From NCBI GenBank assembly GCA_009192285.1, contig WBVU01000011.1, forward strand, positions 1,112,668 through 1,176,667: DNA of 64,000 nt, given 5' to 3'. This stretch comes from Morchella semilibera. Lineage: Eukaryota > Ascomycota > Pezizomycetes > Pezizales > Morchellaceae. Below the pieces are notes generated by a model. It made no database searches, had not been told where the DNA came from, and worked only from the letters and a program-made list of their open reading frames with translations. Shown one piece after another: positions 31,531 through 43,368 of the stretch. Position 1 is the first letter of the stretch; every line of letters starts with the position of its first letter. The position numbers and the translations under genes were made by a program.

Positions 31531-34500
31531 GTGCGTTAGCACGTTAGCACGAGTCTAGGATTGGTGTCGAATCAAGAGTTTTGGGTGTGCGAGATCTAGA
31601 TTAGATCTAACGTTTTAAACCGGCGGGTATCGTGTCAGACCTATAGAAGAGTGTCAATCCCACATTTGTAAGAGGGTTTCCGTTGCCAAAGCTATCCACC
31701 ACCTTTTGAGATATTTAAGAAATTGATTCCACTCAAAAACACACGCATTTGAATAGTTTCCGGACTATCCCCTACTATAGTTTTCTAGGCCTGGCACAGT
31801 ACTAGGTTAGAAACGTTATGTCCTCGTTGTAATTCCGTAATTCAGCAAAAAATTTACGTAATCACGATCTTGTTGGAGAACGGCGCTCTAGTTAGTAATA
31901 AAGTTAGCCAAGGCACGCGCAGAGAAATAGCAAGCTTCAATCACATGGAACTTTACACTCTTACAAGGCTCGGCGCATGTCTTGGCGCTGCGAGTCTGAA
32001 TTATGGGACTAAAACGATCTGCCCCACAGGACAAACCCTTCCGTCCTACGTTTCCTTTGCCAAGATAACCCAATACAGATGGGGTTAGAGCGAAAAACTT
32101 GCATTGGCGTAGATAATGTGATGCATACGCTACAATGCTAGATCACTAAACTACAACAACTACAACAACAACAAGCTACTGCGGCAATTATAGACCACAT
32201 TCTAATTTTGATTTTATTAGATGTAATACGAAGTACTCTACATTTATCCTACCGGCCATACAAGATTGCAGCTCATGATTCGAATTTGGCAGTTATGACC
32301 ACCCATAATAGTGACTATGTCATAACGCAGATCAAGCCATAGAAAAGAGGGGCAGCAGCAAAAAGGGTCATCAGTTGCGGAACCTATCAGGCGAACCAGG
32401 CCTATGACTAGTACTAAAGACAGCTTTCAACTCACTGCATCTGGGTCACAGCAACTACATGTATCTACATATAGCGTTTATTTATCGCTAGAATATATGG
32501 GTACAGTGGCAGGAGCGTAAACGTATGTACGTATACCTAATACAACTGGCTTACTACCAGAATTTCAGCCCCGATATAAAAACTCTTACGTCAATAACTA
32601 ATTAGAACTGAGAATCACCTTTTTGGTAATCATGATTATAGGGAAAGACCTATATTCATCCATTCAAAATTATCAACTTCACAATCCTAGCGGGGGGTTT
32701 ATACTCCTACCTAGAACATTATCATGGCAATTAACACCGACGGCGTACTATGATGAATGTTGAAGTGGATACCTTGAACCTGTCTGGGCGGCATAAATAC
32801 ATTGTTGAATTGGGTAGTGTATCGGACCTTTATAAATGGTGAGATCTATCGCTTTAGAACTTGCTTGAGATGGATCTTTGGTTCACCTGACATACAAGTA
32901 TGGGGGCGGTGGGGTCCGTAGGATGCATGCAGGGAATTAAAGCTTCTAGATTGTAAAACGGGTTATTGGAGACAAGTATGGACCCTTGCAAAAATGGTAA
33001 AGTCGTTTCCCTTCGCTAATTGGAACAGGCCATCCAATCTGCTTCTCATCCCCTCATAACGCGTAATCACTATTCCACTGTCTGTGACCTGCCTATCTGA
33101 GGATGAACGCCTCTCTATTGCCACACTTCCAGAGCTGTACTACATGTATGTATAGTACATACTACTTGAGGGGTATCCTTTCTTCGCCTATACTTGCATC
33201 TTCAAATTAATCAATCCAGCATTCGCTCGCGCGCACAGCGTTTAATAATTAAACGCGGTATATTTCTCTAAGCCAATGATCTATTTAGGTGACTTGCGCG
33301 AGTGACTAGTGTTCACGCGCCGTCACATTCGACTCCTATCTGCCTGGCTACGTGGGAAGTAGTAGGTACATATAGTTGACCTGTCCCATGCCCTTCCTTG
33401 GCATTAAAGCCTGTTATATGTCCCCACTTTATGAATTACTACTAATCAGGAGAAGGCTGAGCGCGGGGAAAAACAGTTGTACTTCGGGATTCCTGGCTTC
33501 CTGCTTGCGGCATAAATTGCAAACCGTTATCACTCTTCTGGATGCGGCCGCGACAGCGTGCATATTATGATTTGAATAATGTCGGGCTGACCTCAATCCC
33601 CCCCATCCCACTGGATAGACTAACCTAGTGATCTCTTGCAGGAAATCCGCATACCCGCCGAGAAGAAATATTGCACCAGAGATGCTGGTCAAAGGCCAAT
33701 GAACAGAAATAACGGCTAAAACCTAACCCAAAATTACTTATGGATATTAAAAGAGTCAAATGATGGCACTAGAACCAGTCCTCGGTATTACCACACAGCG
33801 GCCTCTCTTTTCGAGTAAAGAAAACCAAGTCTAGCGCCAGGGGGCGCAAAACTCTGGTTGAGAGCTGGAATCTACCTGGCACTGATTCAGAAAAAATAGC
33901 TAATTGGGTCAATCAAAGTTTCAAGAATAATTACTAGCATATACTCAAGAGTGAGAAGGAAACTACAGTTTTTAGGGCTCGGTATTGCGTATGCAGAAGT
34001 CACATATGTCACAGCTTTTGTGTAGAAACGATTATGAGTCTCATGGGCTAAGTTATCAAAATACTATGCACGGCACACTACCAGCGGCCCTAGAAGATTT
34101 TTAAGACTAGGATCACAGCTACTATCCGGTCAATACTGAGATGGTTGGGTCTAGGTCCGGATTTAGGGCAGGTTATCGTTATGTTAGGGCCAGTGCTTTG
34201 GAAAAGCCAGCTCTGTTTCCATGTCGATCGAGAGCATAGAAGTCCTAATCTCCTGCACTTGCGTGTGGCCAAGGAATACCCGCAGGTAAACTCGGGGTGC
34301 TACTGACGAAGCCTTACAAGGCCTGCGAATTGCGCACCTTGATCCAGACACAAGTACGGAAGTCTTTGGCATGAAACCCTGCATAAACAAGGCTACAGGG
34401 GAACGAAGGTCAGGGAAAGGCTACCAACTATCACTCAACCGCTCAATAAATTCCCTTTAGGAAAAGCCACTCATGTTTCAGCGATAATGAGCCATCATAA

Positions 34501-34556
34501 GTGAATCGAGACTCGAGAAGGGCCCGTTTTAACCGGATTGAGTCGATCGTATCAGG

Positions 34557-34681
34557 TACTTGCTTACCAGCAAAAGAACCCAAAAACGCAAGTGACGGCA
34601 ACAGGATAATCTGTAGGAGAGGACGGCGCCACTCCATACAAATTATCCTTACCACCTGGTTCTTTGACTGGTAAGCAAGTA
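34557..34681. repeat. 125-bp foldback element
   Basis: Ends 34557-34580 (TACTTGCTTACCAGCAAAAG...) and 34658-34681 form an inverted repeat of about 24 bp with two or three mismatches around a 77-nt centre. Could be a short MITE; no clear target duplication. Confidence 0.6.
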
Positions 34682-36074
34682 GGTCTCAGGGTTGGTCTTC
34701 TTCGATCAACTAGCCAGCCCCCAACCGACCTCAGCACTGGCAGTATGTGGAGTTAAACCCCAGGACACTTGTAGTTGCATTATGATTAGTTATGGGACAG
34801 GAGGGAAAAAAAACTATCGACAGGACGTGGAAAAAGAGGAAAGATTAAGAGAAAAAAGAAAACCCAAATTGAGTCATTATAAACTATCATAATCAACTTA
34901 ATAGGCTGATCACACCAGCGGAATACAAAGCCTCAAAATCGAATCCGAGCTTTAAAAAGAACAGTGTCTTGATTCAGTTTTATTCTTCAATCGAATCAGA
35001 AATAATTATGGCACACACACTAGCGGGTTCACTTTGAGACTTTTAGTTCACAAATCAAGATTCGAGAGCCATGTGATGTTTAGCTTCCAAGAGGGTTTTC
35101 TGGTCTGATATCATTCCCACATTCAAGTTCGGGTTACCACCAGACTAATGGCAGTCAACACCATAAGAACAATAATACCGGACCCATGGCCAATAGCTCT
35201 CTAGTACAGTGCAACCCCAATGGTGGCATATGGTCCAGGATGAAAACTCTTATGTCACTATCGTGGATATGCTTGTGCCAATTCGTTCGGGATTGGCCAA
35301 CAACATGCTACTATCGAGAATATGCTGCAAAAGTTCTCGTGATTTTATACAAGGATTGGTCACGAGACGACTATAATTTGGCGACCACAAGAGATGCAAA
35401 GATATGATGATTAGAGAGCTGAAGGTTATAGAACAGTACCTAGGCTTATGTCCTTGTTGCTGGCTTTCTGGATTAGACTTTTAGAAAGTTTCTGCTGGTT
35501 GGTATGCAGAAATCATGAAACTGCTGTCACCCCGCAATACTATCGAGTATCGGGTTCCACAGTACAGCGAAGTAGGGGAAAAAAAAGAAAATGCTGCAGT
35601 ATCTTTAGTGCGTATACACCAGTTTCATAAAAATTCCTGGCAAAATGACATAACCATTATTCTTATTTAACTTTCCTATAATATTGTACAAAAAACTCTA
35701 AATAAGTAAACCGCTAACACAGGGGGGCTAACGATGCAAGGAAATAGGAGAAACGAGTGTAAAGAAAGCCTCCGCGGCCGGATACACAACCAGAGGTAAA
35801 AGGTACATAAAAGCAATAAGGACTAACACATGACAACACTTTGCCCCTCCCCCCAATCGACGCCGTACGACCCATTTAAAGAAACGCGAGTAATAATCTG
35901 AAGAAAAAAATTGACTACAAGTGACCCAGCTTTAAAAAAAAAAAAATGAAAAATGAAAAATGAAAAACGAAAAATGAAAAAAAAAAAAGCCAATACCCCA
36001 AAACCCCATAGACAGCTGTGAATAGTTGTCTAACCTAAATTAGTAAAAATGCTTTTCCTGAAAAACATAACAGA

Positions 36075-39000
36075 TCAAGAGCCAGTAGGTGTGCCTGCAG
36101 GTGCAGGCGGACTCATCCCCAATTCTGCCCATGTTCCATTCAGTTTGGGGCATAATTTTTTGTTTGTACCTGTATCATTTATTAGCCCTCAACTTCTTAA
36201 TAAGTATAACAACGTTTGCAGAAAATCTCTTACGGATATGCCCCGCTTGCCCGCAATTTGCACACTTCCTTGTGGTAGCAGTCTTTCCCGGAACCGGCAT
36301 CATGGTCATCGGGGAGCCCGGTGTTGTAGCCTCCGGCGACATGACATCGCCAGTACTAAAGCTCCCCTTCTTTCCCTGCCTTTCCCTTGCCTCTCTCCTT
36401 TCTTTATTCCTTTGTAATCTTTGCAGCTCAATCAATAGCCTCTTTTTATTCCTCTGATCCTCTTCGTCGTTGCCGGTAGGGACGATATTCTCGACTCTAA
36501 AGTGCAGGGTCAGTAAGCTTCTTCTTGCTCTAGGTCGGTTTTCTCCTCATCCGCCTCTGTATGGGTACATACTGGGTCTTTTCGGCCTCGAGGTCCCGCC
36601 GCCGCTGGAGGTACTGTCGAATCACCTTGGGGTCTGTAACGAGTTCGACTTTGTTCTCGAGGTCACCTTTGTCGTTGCGGACTCGGCGAATGATCTTGAG
36701 GACTTTGTTGCGTTGGTTAGTAGCGCTGAAACGGGAGAACTGACTCATCGTCTCGTCATCAGGGTTAAGCCATGGGCTTGGGCCGCCGGGGGTGACAGCC
36801 TGGCTTCGTGGTGTCATGCCTTCCTCGAAGAGGTCGTCGACGTGCTCGTCACGCTGAGCGTCCTCGATTTCGAGGTCTGGTGGCTCAGTGGAAGATAAAC
36901 TCCTGTGCTGTGAGCGCCAGATCTGATCGATTGCTTCTTCGTATTGACGCTGCTGACGGGCAACATTATAGGAGTGCCCGCCGAGCTCCTTTAGGCGAGC
37001 CTTGTCCATCTTCTCCTCGACACTTTCGCCGACGGCTTTGAAACCTCCCTTCATGCTGGTCCTAACGAACGAGAACGCCTCGCCACGCCCACTAGGGTCA
37101 CCTTCACCGTGCAGTTGCAGCATGGCTTTTCCTTGCGTGGCATTGATGAAGTTCTTTGTAGAGACCCAGGGAGTGAGCTGTGTCTCGAGACTCATGCCGT
37201 CTTTATCGTCGTCTTCTTCATCCTCAACGGTCTTTGCGTACCCTGCGTCGGCGAGATTACGGACACCAACCTGCATTGCCTCAAGGAGACATAGGTCCTC
37301 AGGCTTAACCATGGCGCGGATAGCGGGCTCATCAGGGACAACCTCACCAGGCTTCATTTCCCAGAGGCCACTGCTCTTCTGGTATCCCATGAATTCCTTG
37401 ATCTTCTGCCTGTTCTGTAGATCATTGTTTTCTGGGAAATGTGCGGATATGTCTTTTACTGCAATGGCTTTGCCTTCTTTCCGTTTCACAACACGGTAGC
37501 AGACCATCTTCAGCCTATTCTTGGCCGCGGTTGTCACCTTACGGGAGTGTGGACCTGGGACGTCAGTGACGGGGAGTAGCTGCCCAACTACATATACATG
37601 CGGTATTGTGCGGAGGAAATAGTGGCTCTGGTTATCGTGCGTGTTCCGGATGACGACGAAATCCGTGCTCTTTGGTGCCTGCTTAAAGATCGGGGCACGA
37701 CTCATGCGGTTATATAGTGTCGGAACCGTCTCTCCGGGGTCCACGGTCCCAAAGTTCCAGAATGGGGATCTGTCTTGGCTCATTAGTACCTGGGTCTCAC
37801 CAATGTCGTATTTTGGGCGTGACTCGTCGTCGGGGCCCTTGCGGCGGTAGTAATTGATGAGACGGCTACCCATGCCGAAGTTTGACATGACGGTAGGGTA
37901 CTCCTCTGAGTACTCGAGGAGAATGAAGTTGCAATTGTCCATGAGCGAGATGTCTTTGGTTGTGGCAAGAACTGTTTGAATATCTTTGCCTCGGTAGGTC
38001 TTTTTCTTGCGGCTCTTGATTTTAGAGAAGCGAATTTCCTGGTTGACATGGAAGTGGAGACTGGGTCGGTGGAAAGAGCGAGCTTCTTTAATAGAAAGCT
38101 TGGTTTTGTACTGTAAAAACTATTAGGAATGATCAAAATGCGTGTTTTAACAGGATATAACTTACGTATGGTGATTGTAATCTCAATGCAGGCATGCTGT
38201 GCTCGATATTGAGCTGCCCGATAGTGCTTCTGACCTTGTTCTGGTGATTCTCTTTCAGCAGATCGTAGGCCTCATCGTTGCTGATGTTGTACCGCTGTGT
38301 AAGATCTTTATTGACCCTTCTCTTGAACTCACCGCCGATCTTCCGTGTTCGCCTGATCTCATTGGGCTGGCGGATATCTACAAGTAAATACGGATCATTC
38401 AGGTCCAGTGTAACCTTCGCCGAGATAGATGTAAGATTCCCGTTAAAGATCGCCTCTTCGTCCAGCCACGAGTCGGGCAGCGAGTCCAGGAACTGGTCAA
38501 TCTTAACCCTCTATATAACGATTTAGTATATAAAATAGGATATACCCTAGTAGGAGGCAGTAGAATACCACAAACCTTCTCCGGCCGGTTCTTGTCATTC
38601 CGGATCTCAACCACGTCAATGTCTACATCCTCATCGTCCAGGTCCCGCTTCGCCATGGCCGGCGGCGATGGTGGCGGTGTTGCCAGGATCGCCTCAATCT
38701 TGCTGTCCCAGTCGTCACAGGCCAGGACCAGGTCGCGTTCAAACGATGCATCCTTCTTTGCCTCCTCTGGGTCCGGCTTCTCTTCCTCCTGTTCGTCATC
38801 TGTCTCTATCTCCTCGATCTGCGGGGGAATGATGATGATCCTCCCCCGCCGCTCATCATCTCGCTCAATATATCCCTTAATTCCCACTGCACCCTTGGAG
38901 AATATTACGGAGTCGTCTGGCGCCATCTCAAAATTGATCTTTGTGGGGACACAAATTTTGGGCGCCTTTGGAAGAGTGGTACTGAGTGTGGCGGGCTTGC

Positions 39001-39643
39001 TCTTGAAGAGGGAGTTGAAGCTGAGGATCTTGTGAGGCTCAAAGTCGGGGAAGTACTGCTTTACGAGCTCTTGTTCGGTCCGTGTTGATTCCATCATCTC
39101 CCCAGGGCTCATACCGAAGTCAATATCCTTAAACAACGTAGCGCCTGTCTTTGCTGCCTCGTCATCGTATAGCTTCCCAGAAGCCCCAGTACCACCGCCG
39201 CCGCTACCACTGGCCGGAGCATCAACACCACCGAAATCTAGGCTCATGTCCATATCGAGCTCCCCACCGCCGCCGCCAGAGTCGTCAAGTGCGTCCATAT
39301 CGCCAAATAGGTCATCAAGCTCATCGCCCAAAGCTGCCGACGGAGCTTCGCCCTCATTCATCAAATCAAAGAGCTCATCACCCTCTGCATCCTCGTCATC
39401 CAGCTGAGTGTCATTGGCTTCTATATTGTTGTTGGTAGAGTTATTGGCGGGCTCTTCTTCCTCGGGGAGGAGGTCGTCGTCGCTGATGTCTTCGTAGTCA
39501 ACGGCGTCAGCTACCTTGCCAACGGTATCGCCGAAACTAAAGTCCCCGGGGACGTCGCCCGCAAGCGCGTCGCCGTTGAGAATTCCGTTTATGAGCGCGT
39601 CGTCGTCGTCGGCATGCGGGGGGGGTGATTTGGGCGTGGCCAT
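36075..39643 (-). CDS. TAF1: Transcription initiation factor TFIID subunit 1 (TAF1)
   Basis: Largest TFIID subunit, 1102 aa. Exons: 39643-38576, 38510-38166, 38110-36573, 36496-36234, 36169-36075. The N-terminus is very acidic (DDDDALINGILNGDALAGDVPGDF and several Asp/Glu runs). The central TAF1-specific domain includes PYYKTKLSIKEARSFHRP, TTKDISLMDNCNFILLEYSEE, NFGMGSRLINYYRRK and FKQAPKSTDFVVIRN. Near the C-terminus is a CCHC zinc knuckle (CANCGQAGHIRTNKKLCPKL). The knuckle exists only after removing the 64-nt last intron, and a GTATGT donor at 36572 resolves an apparent stop. There are no bromodomains, as in yeast. An upstream frame extension lacks an ATG, so the start at MATPKSPPPHADDDD was chosen. 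Confidence 0.94.
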
Positions 39644-40686
39644 GATTATAGGTGCGCGATGTATGAGGGTAATGATGGGCAGGGTATAATGGGGGGTTGG
39701 AGAAGGCAGAAGTGGTGTGTGCGTTGATGGGTGCTGCGCTGGGTGCGAATATACTGGGGGTTCCACAACAAGGAGGTTGCCACAGGTCGTCCGTCACAGG
39801 TGAATAACGAGTGAGCGTTGGTGAGGTAAGATAAATTTATAAAGCAATCTTTCTTCCCCTTCAATTAAGTAATGCAGCTAATTCTTCCACTTCTACTGCG
39901 GTTTTAAGTTATGATTTCATTTGGTATGTGTATGGTGAGGAGAGAACGTGGGTGTTTGGGGAGAGAGGGGGGGGGGGGATAAGGTAATGGAGGAGGATGA
40001 GTGATAGATATTGTATTGTAGTTAGAATGGAAGGGAGAACGCAGTGGATGCTTGTTGTATCTAAAGTACCTGTTATCATGTAAACACTAGCTGTCCATAT
40101 TAATATCTACAAGTATGGTATAAAACATACCGTACCTGTACCCATATGTACCCTGCTACCCTACCTGTCATAGAACAAAACGCCGAGTGATGTCGCGTGC
40201 ACCGGTCAACACCGATGTCTTGGTTAACGTTACCTGTATGTACCGACATTTACTACATGTAGCTATCACTTCTCCCACCCCCCTCCAATGACGACACAGT
40301 CCAGGAGCTAGAGAGAGAGAGAGAGAGAAAACACATCACGTACGGAAAATTAATCTCTCTTTCTGGGGTTGTTACTACATGTATATTTACCCCCCTTCCA
40401 GAACTTATTATAATTATACTAATATCACTATTCTTACGACCACTACTATTCCTACTACTGTACTATCTATGAATTACTACTAGGATGTAGCAAATAAAAG
40501 TTCAGACCTCATCTACCAATGGCATGCAACCATGAACAACGTAAAACAAACTCCATACACATGCAGATGCACCCCCCCCCCCCCCAAAAAAAAGAGGGGG
40601 GATAAAAAATAAAAAATAAAAAAATAAAAAATAAAAAAATAAAAAATAAAAAAAACATAGAGAACAAGAAAATCTCCACACGTGCA
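39644..40686. other. TAF1 upstream region
   Basis: 1.0 kb holding the TAF1 promoter and the 3' end of the next minus-strand gene. Contents: a G-run (39967-39979), (GA)n at 40311-40328, TACATGTA at about 40254 and 40376, a C-run followed by an A-run (40570-40590) and an (AAAAAATA)n tract at 40597-40655. No coding exon. Confidence 0.55.
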
Positions 40687-41448
40687 CTAGACCTTCACCA
40701 ACCCTACCCTCACTAATTCCTCTAATTCTCCCTCCAAATCCTGCCCCAACCATCTCTTCACCACTGCCCACCTTCCCCGAGCCCTCCTCCTTACTGCCCC
40801 CCCCTTCATATCTAGTAGCCATAATCTCACCCACCTCTCCCTCAGCTTCCTCTCCACGCCCCTTGCTTCCCTCAGCTCACCCCTAACCCTCCCCCTTAAT
40901 TCACCTCCCTCCACACTCCTACACGAACATTCCGTCCCTTCCAACACCTTCTCCAACTCCTCCACCCTCGCCCTCGCCCTCTCCGCTCCCTCCCGTGCCT
41001 CCCGAATGTGCGTAACATACCTTACTGGCCGACACCTCGCCATGACGGCAAACAGCGCGTCATTATCCAGATCCATCTCCGCCGGGAGTTTCAGCTCCCC
41101 CAGCCGCTCGTCGAGTATAGGCGTCGATGTTGGAGGCGGCGGCAAAGGGCCAGCGAACGGCCATGGGGCTAGTTCAAGGACGTATGCGCTCGTGTACAGG
41201 AGCGTCAGCAGGACCGTCGCCCCGATGAGCTGTGACGCACCCGCGTGGTTGAGGGTTGAGCGTACGGTGGGAGTTATGGTAGGCATGTGGGAGGTACTCG
41301 GAGTTAGGGAGAAGTAAGTTCTTTTTGGAGTTTGAAGTACTAATCGCGGGTGCATATGGAGTATTTGGCTTCTTCTGGGGAGCTGGGGGAGGGGTTTGAA
41401 GAGACAACGGTGACCAGCAAGGGCTCGGAGTAATATGGGGGGGTGCAT
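40687..41448 (-). CDS. Orphan protein: mitochondrial-type N-terminus, one TM helix, coiled coil
   Basis: Intronless 253-aa frame, not recognised. The N-terminus (about residues 1-60) is rich in Arg/Pro/Leu with no acids (LLRALAGHRCLFKPLPQLPRR), like an import presequence. A single hydrophobic helix follows at about residues 70-95 (SQLIGATVLLTLLYTSAYVL), then a proline linker. About residues 150-210 are dense in Glu/Arg/Ala (REGAERARARVEELEKVLEG), likely a coiled coil, with one CSC. The tail ends LEGELEELVRVGLVKV. The layout suggests an inner-membrane protein, purely by inference. The coding strand is compositionally biased, so a spurious frame is possible, but the ordered domain pattern argues for a gene. 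Confidence 0.6.
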   Translation of the reverse strand: MHPPILLRALAGHRCLFKPLPQLPRRSQILHMHPRLVLQTPKRTYFSLTPSTSHMPTITPTVRSTLNHAGASQLIGATVLLTLLYTSAYVLELAPWPFAGPLPPPPTSTPILDERLGELKLPAEMDLDNDALFAVMARCRPVRYVTHIREAREGAERARARVEELEKVLEGTECSCRSVEGGELRGRVRGELREARGVERKLRERWVRLWLLDMKGGAVRRRARGRWAVVKRWLGQDLEGELEELVRVGLVKV

Positions 41449-43368
41449 GTTGTAGGTATGTTTTATAATGCTTTTTTTAACCCTTTGATTTATCGAGTCT
41501 TTTAGGTATAGGTACCCGTGGGTACTTGTATTTTATAGATGGGATATATCTGAAGCCGGTGTGGGGTAAAGTTTGAACAGGATAGATAACCTTCGTAAAT
41601 GGAGGGAGTGTATCGCGTTTTATATCATATGCAGGTCTCTCCAACCTAATTTTAAAAAGGTACCAAGTTGAGGCTCTGCTCTACCCCCCCTCTGCCCATA
41701 CTCCTGATTTAACCACACATGAATGCAAGAATGCGGCGCTGTCACTCGGAAAGAGTCACACCGCCAACTAGATAGATTTGTGAACAGGGTATGATCTCAT
41801 TCATAAGCGACTGGGATTGTGTTTTACACCAACCACTTGACCTGTGAGCATAATTCTCAATCGGCGTGCAGTATTATGATAGGATAGGTAAGCATTGTGT
41901 GGTCGTAAGGTCGACTATCAGCACTCTACTCCAGAAGCACACTACATCATAGATCATGTCGCAGCCACCCCCGTGCTGCGGCGCCCACGGAAACATATCG
42001 TTATCCATCGAAAGAAGAAATATATTCTAAAAAAAGGGGGGCTCTACCGGATGGCTTCAGCAACGTGTGCCTACAAATCTCTCTGTGCAACTGCCCCGAG
42101 TGATGTCGCGTGATGAAACCAATAGGTATGGCCCTGGGTATATTACATGCAGTATGCACTGCACGGCGGGCGGCGTCAATCTCGGCTATGACTTTACACG
42201 CAGCTACCATTCTGCTAAGGGAGCAAACTTAGCCTCAGGGACCGATAAACCGGTCCGGACGGAGTACCGAAGGCGCCTGTGGGAAGTATGGAATCTGATT
42301 TGCCTGCATACATGTATGTACGAGAAGTTGCCTCGGGGCTAACTGAGCCCCAGGAACGAGATACGACCCTGACATGTTCAAGGCTGAAAGTTGAAGGTTT
42401 GGCCTCGGCGGAGGTTAAGACTCCCAAATGCCAGGCCGTCCGGCATGCCACCCCTCCAAGGTAGGCTAGAGTGTTGCAACTATTGACAGAGTTCGTGCTT
42501 GGCAGACCATAACTTGCCTGTTTCAAGATTGGCCCTACATGAAGTTTTGTAAGGAGAACAGGTCTGATCCAGGTTTTATATGTTTAATGAAAAAAGCGCA
42601 TTCCCCCTAATTCTATTCCATGGTCATCACCAGACCACTTTGCCAAGAAAACGAACCCAAGTTTACCCAAACGAAGCCTAAATTTATAGCGGATATCAAT
42701 ATTACATGTACCTTGAAAAAGTGGCACGCCAGACAGGCAAACTTTTTAGGTCCCAGACGTATCCTTAAAGGCTACATCTATATAGGTTAGAGGGCCATAT
42801 AACCCTAACCCATATGTCACAACACTGAAACGCGGGGTGGATCGACGTGCAGGGCCGGACGAACCCTGTAACAAAAATTCACCAGATAAATGAATGGGAG
42901 CACTTATGCCTAATATATGCTGGCCCGGGTTTCAACATTTTATTTCCCCCCCCTGACTCGCAAACCTTCCTTTTGACATGTATCAAGTTCCCGTTTCCCT
43001 TATAAGAGCTCGTGATTCCAATATCTGTTATCCCCGGCGTCTTTTACCCTAGGAAAGTGGAATGGATGCATATGCCATGTGATATAGCGGATGTATTTCC
43101 TTCACCTTGATCGCAGCCTCTACGTCCTAGCTCTCCTCCCACCTTGTTTTCATAACTCGAGCCTCGTCGAGCAACCGATGAAGACGACGGAGTGGTGTTA
43201 GCCTTCTTTCTCTACGGCAAGGTCATTTACATTCATTATACCGCTAGCCGGTTCTTTTTTGACCCCTTTTTGTGTTTATTTGACTTTCTATTCTTCTGTA
43301 CTCTTCTCGTTTCATTTCACTCTTGGGCGGGATCCTTGAGGGTTATTTGAACTCACCCGACTTCCATC
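41449..43368. other. Intergenic region upstream of the 7TM-RGS gene
   Basis: 1.9 kb with divergent genes on both sides. Frames of 60-100 codons occur (41895-42113, 42067-42342, 42215-42526 minus) but overlap each other and match nothing. TACATGTA copies are near 42308 and 42701. The last 250 bp is T/C-rich, as expected for a fungal promoter and 5' UTR. Confidence 0.5.

Larger units (their letters stand above)
29164..36074. other. 6.9-kb gene-poor AT-rich island
   Basis: No supportable gene was found on either strand. Open frames are all under about 90 codons and match nothing. Contents: an ACACACACA run (29548), a 64-nt hairpin (31467-31530), a G-run at 31341-31352, a CAACTACAA microsatellite at 32153-32172, TACATGTA copies near 31241, 32456 and 33140, a foldback (34557-34681) and an (AAAAATG)n tract at about 35935-35988. 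It may be decayed transposon DNA, but no family is recognisable. Confidence 0.6.

Noticed and set aside
36497-36572. Apparent stop and frameshift near the TAF1 3' end
   Set aside because: A 76-nt intron with a GTATGT donor restores KTQ-VENIVPTG; no frameshift is needed.
40184-42112. 17-bp direct repeat CCGAGTGATGTCGCGTG at 40184 and 42097
   Set aside because: Short, flanks unrelated, and a 17-mer match in 64 kb is only mildly improbable.
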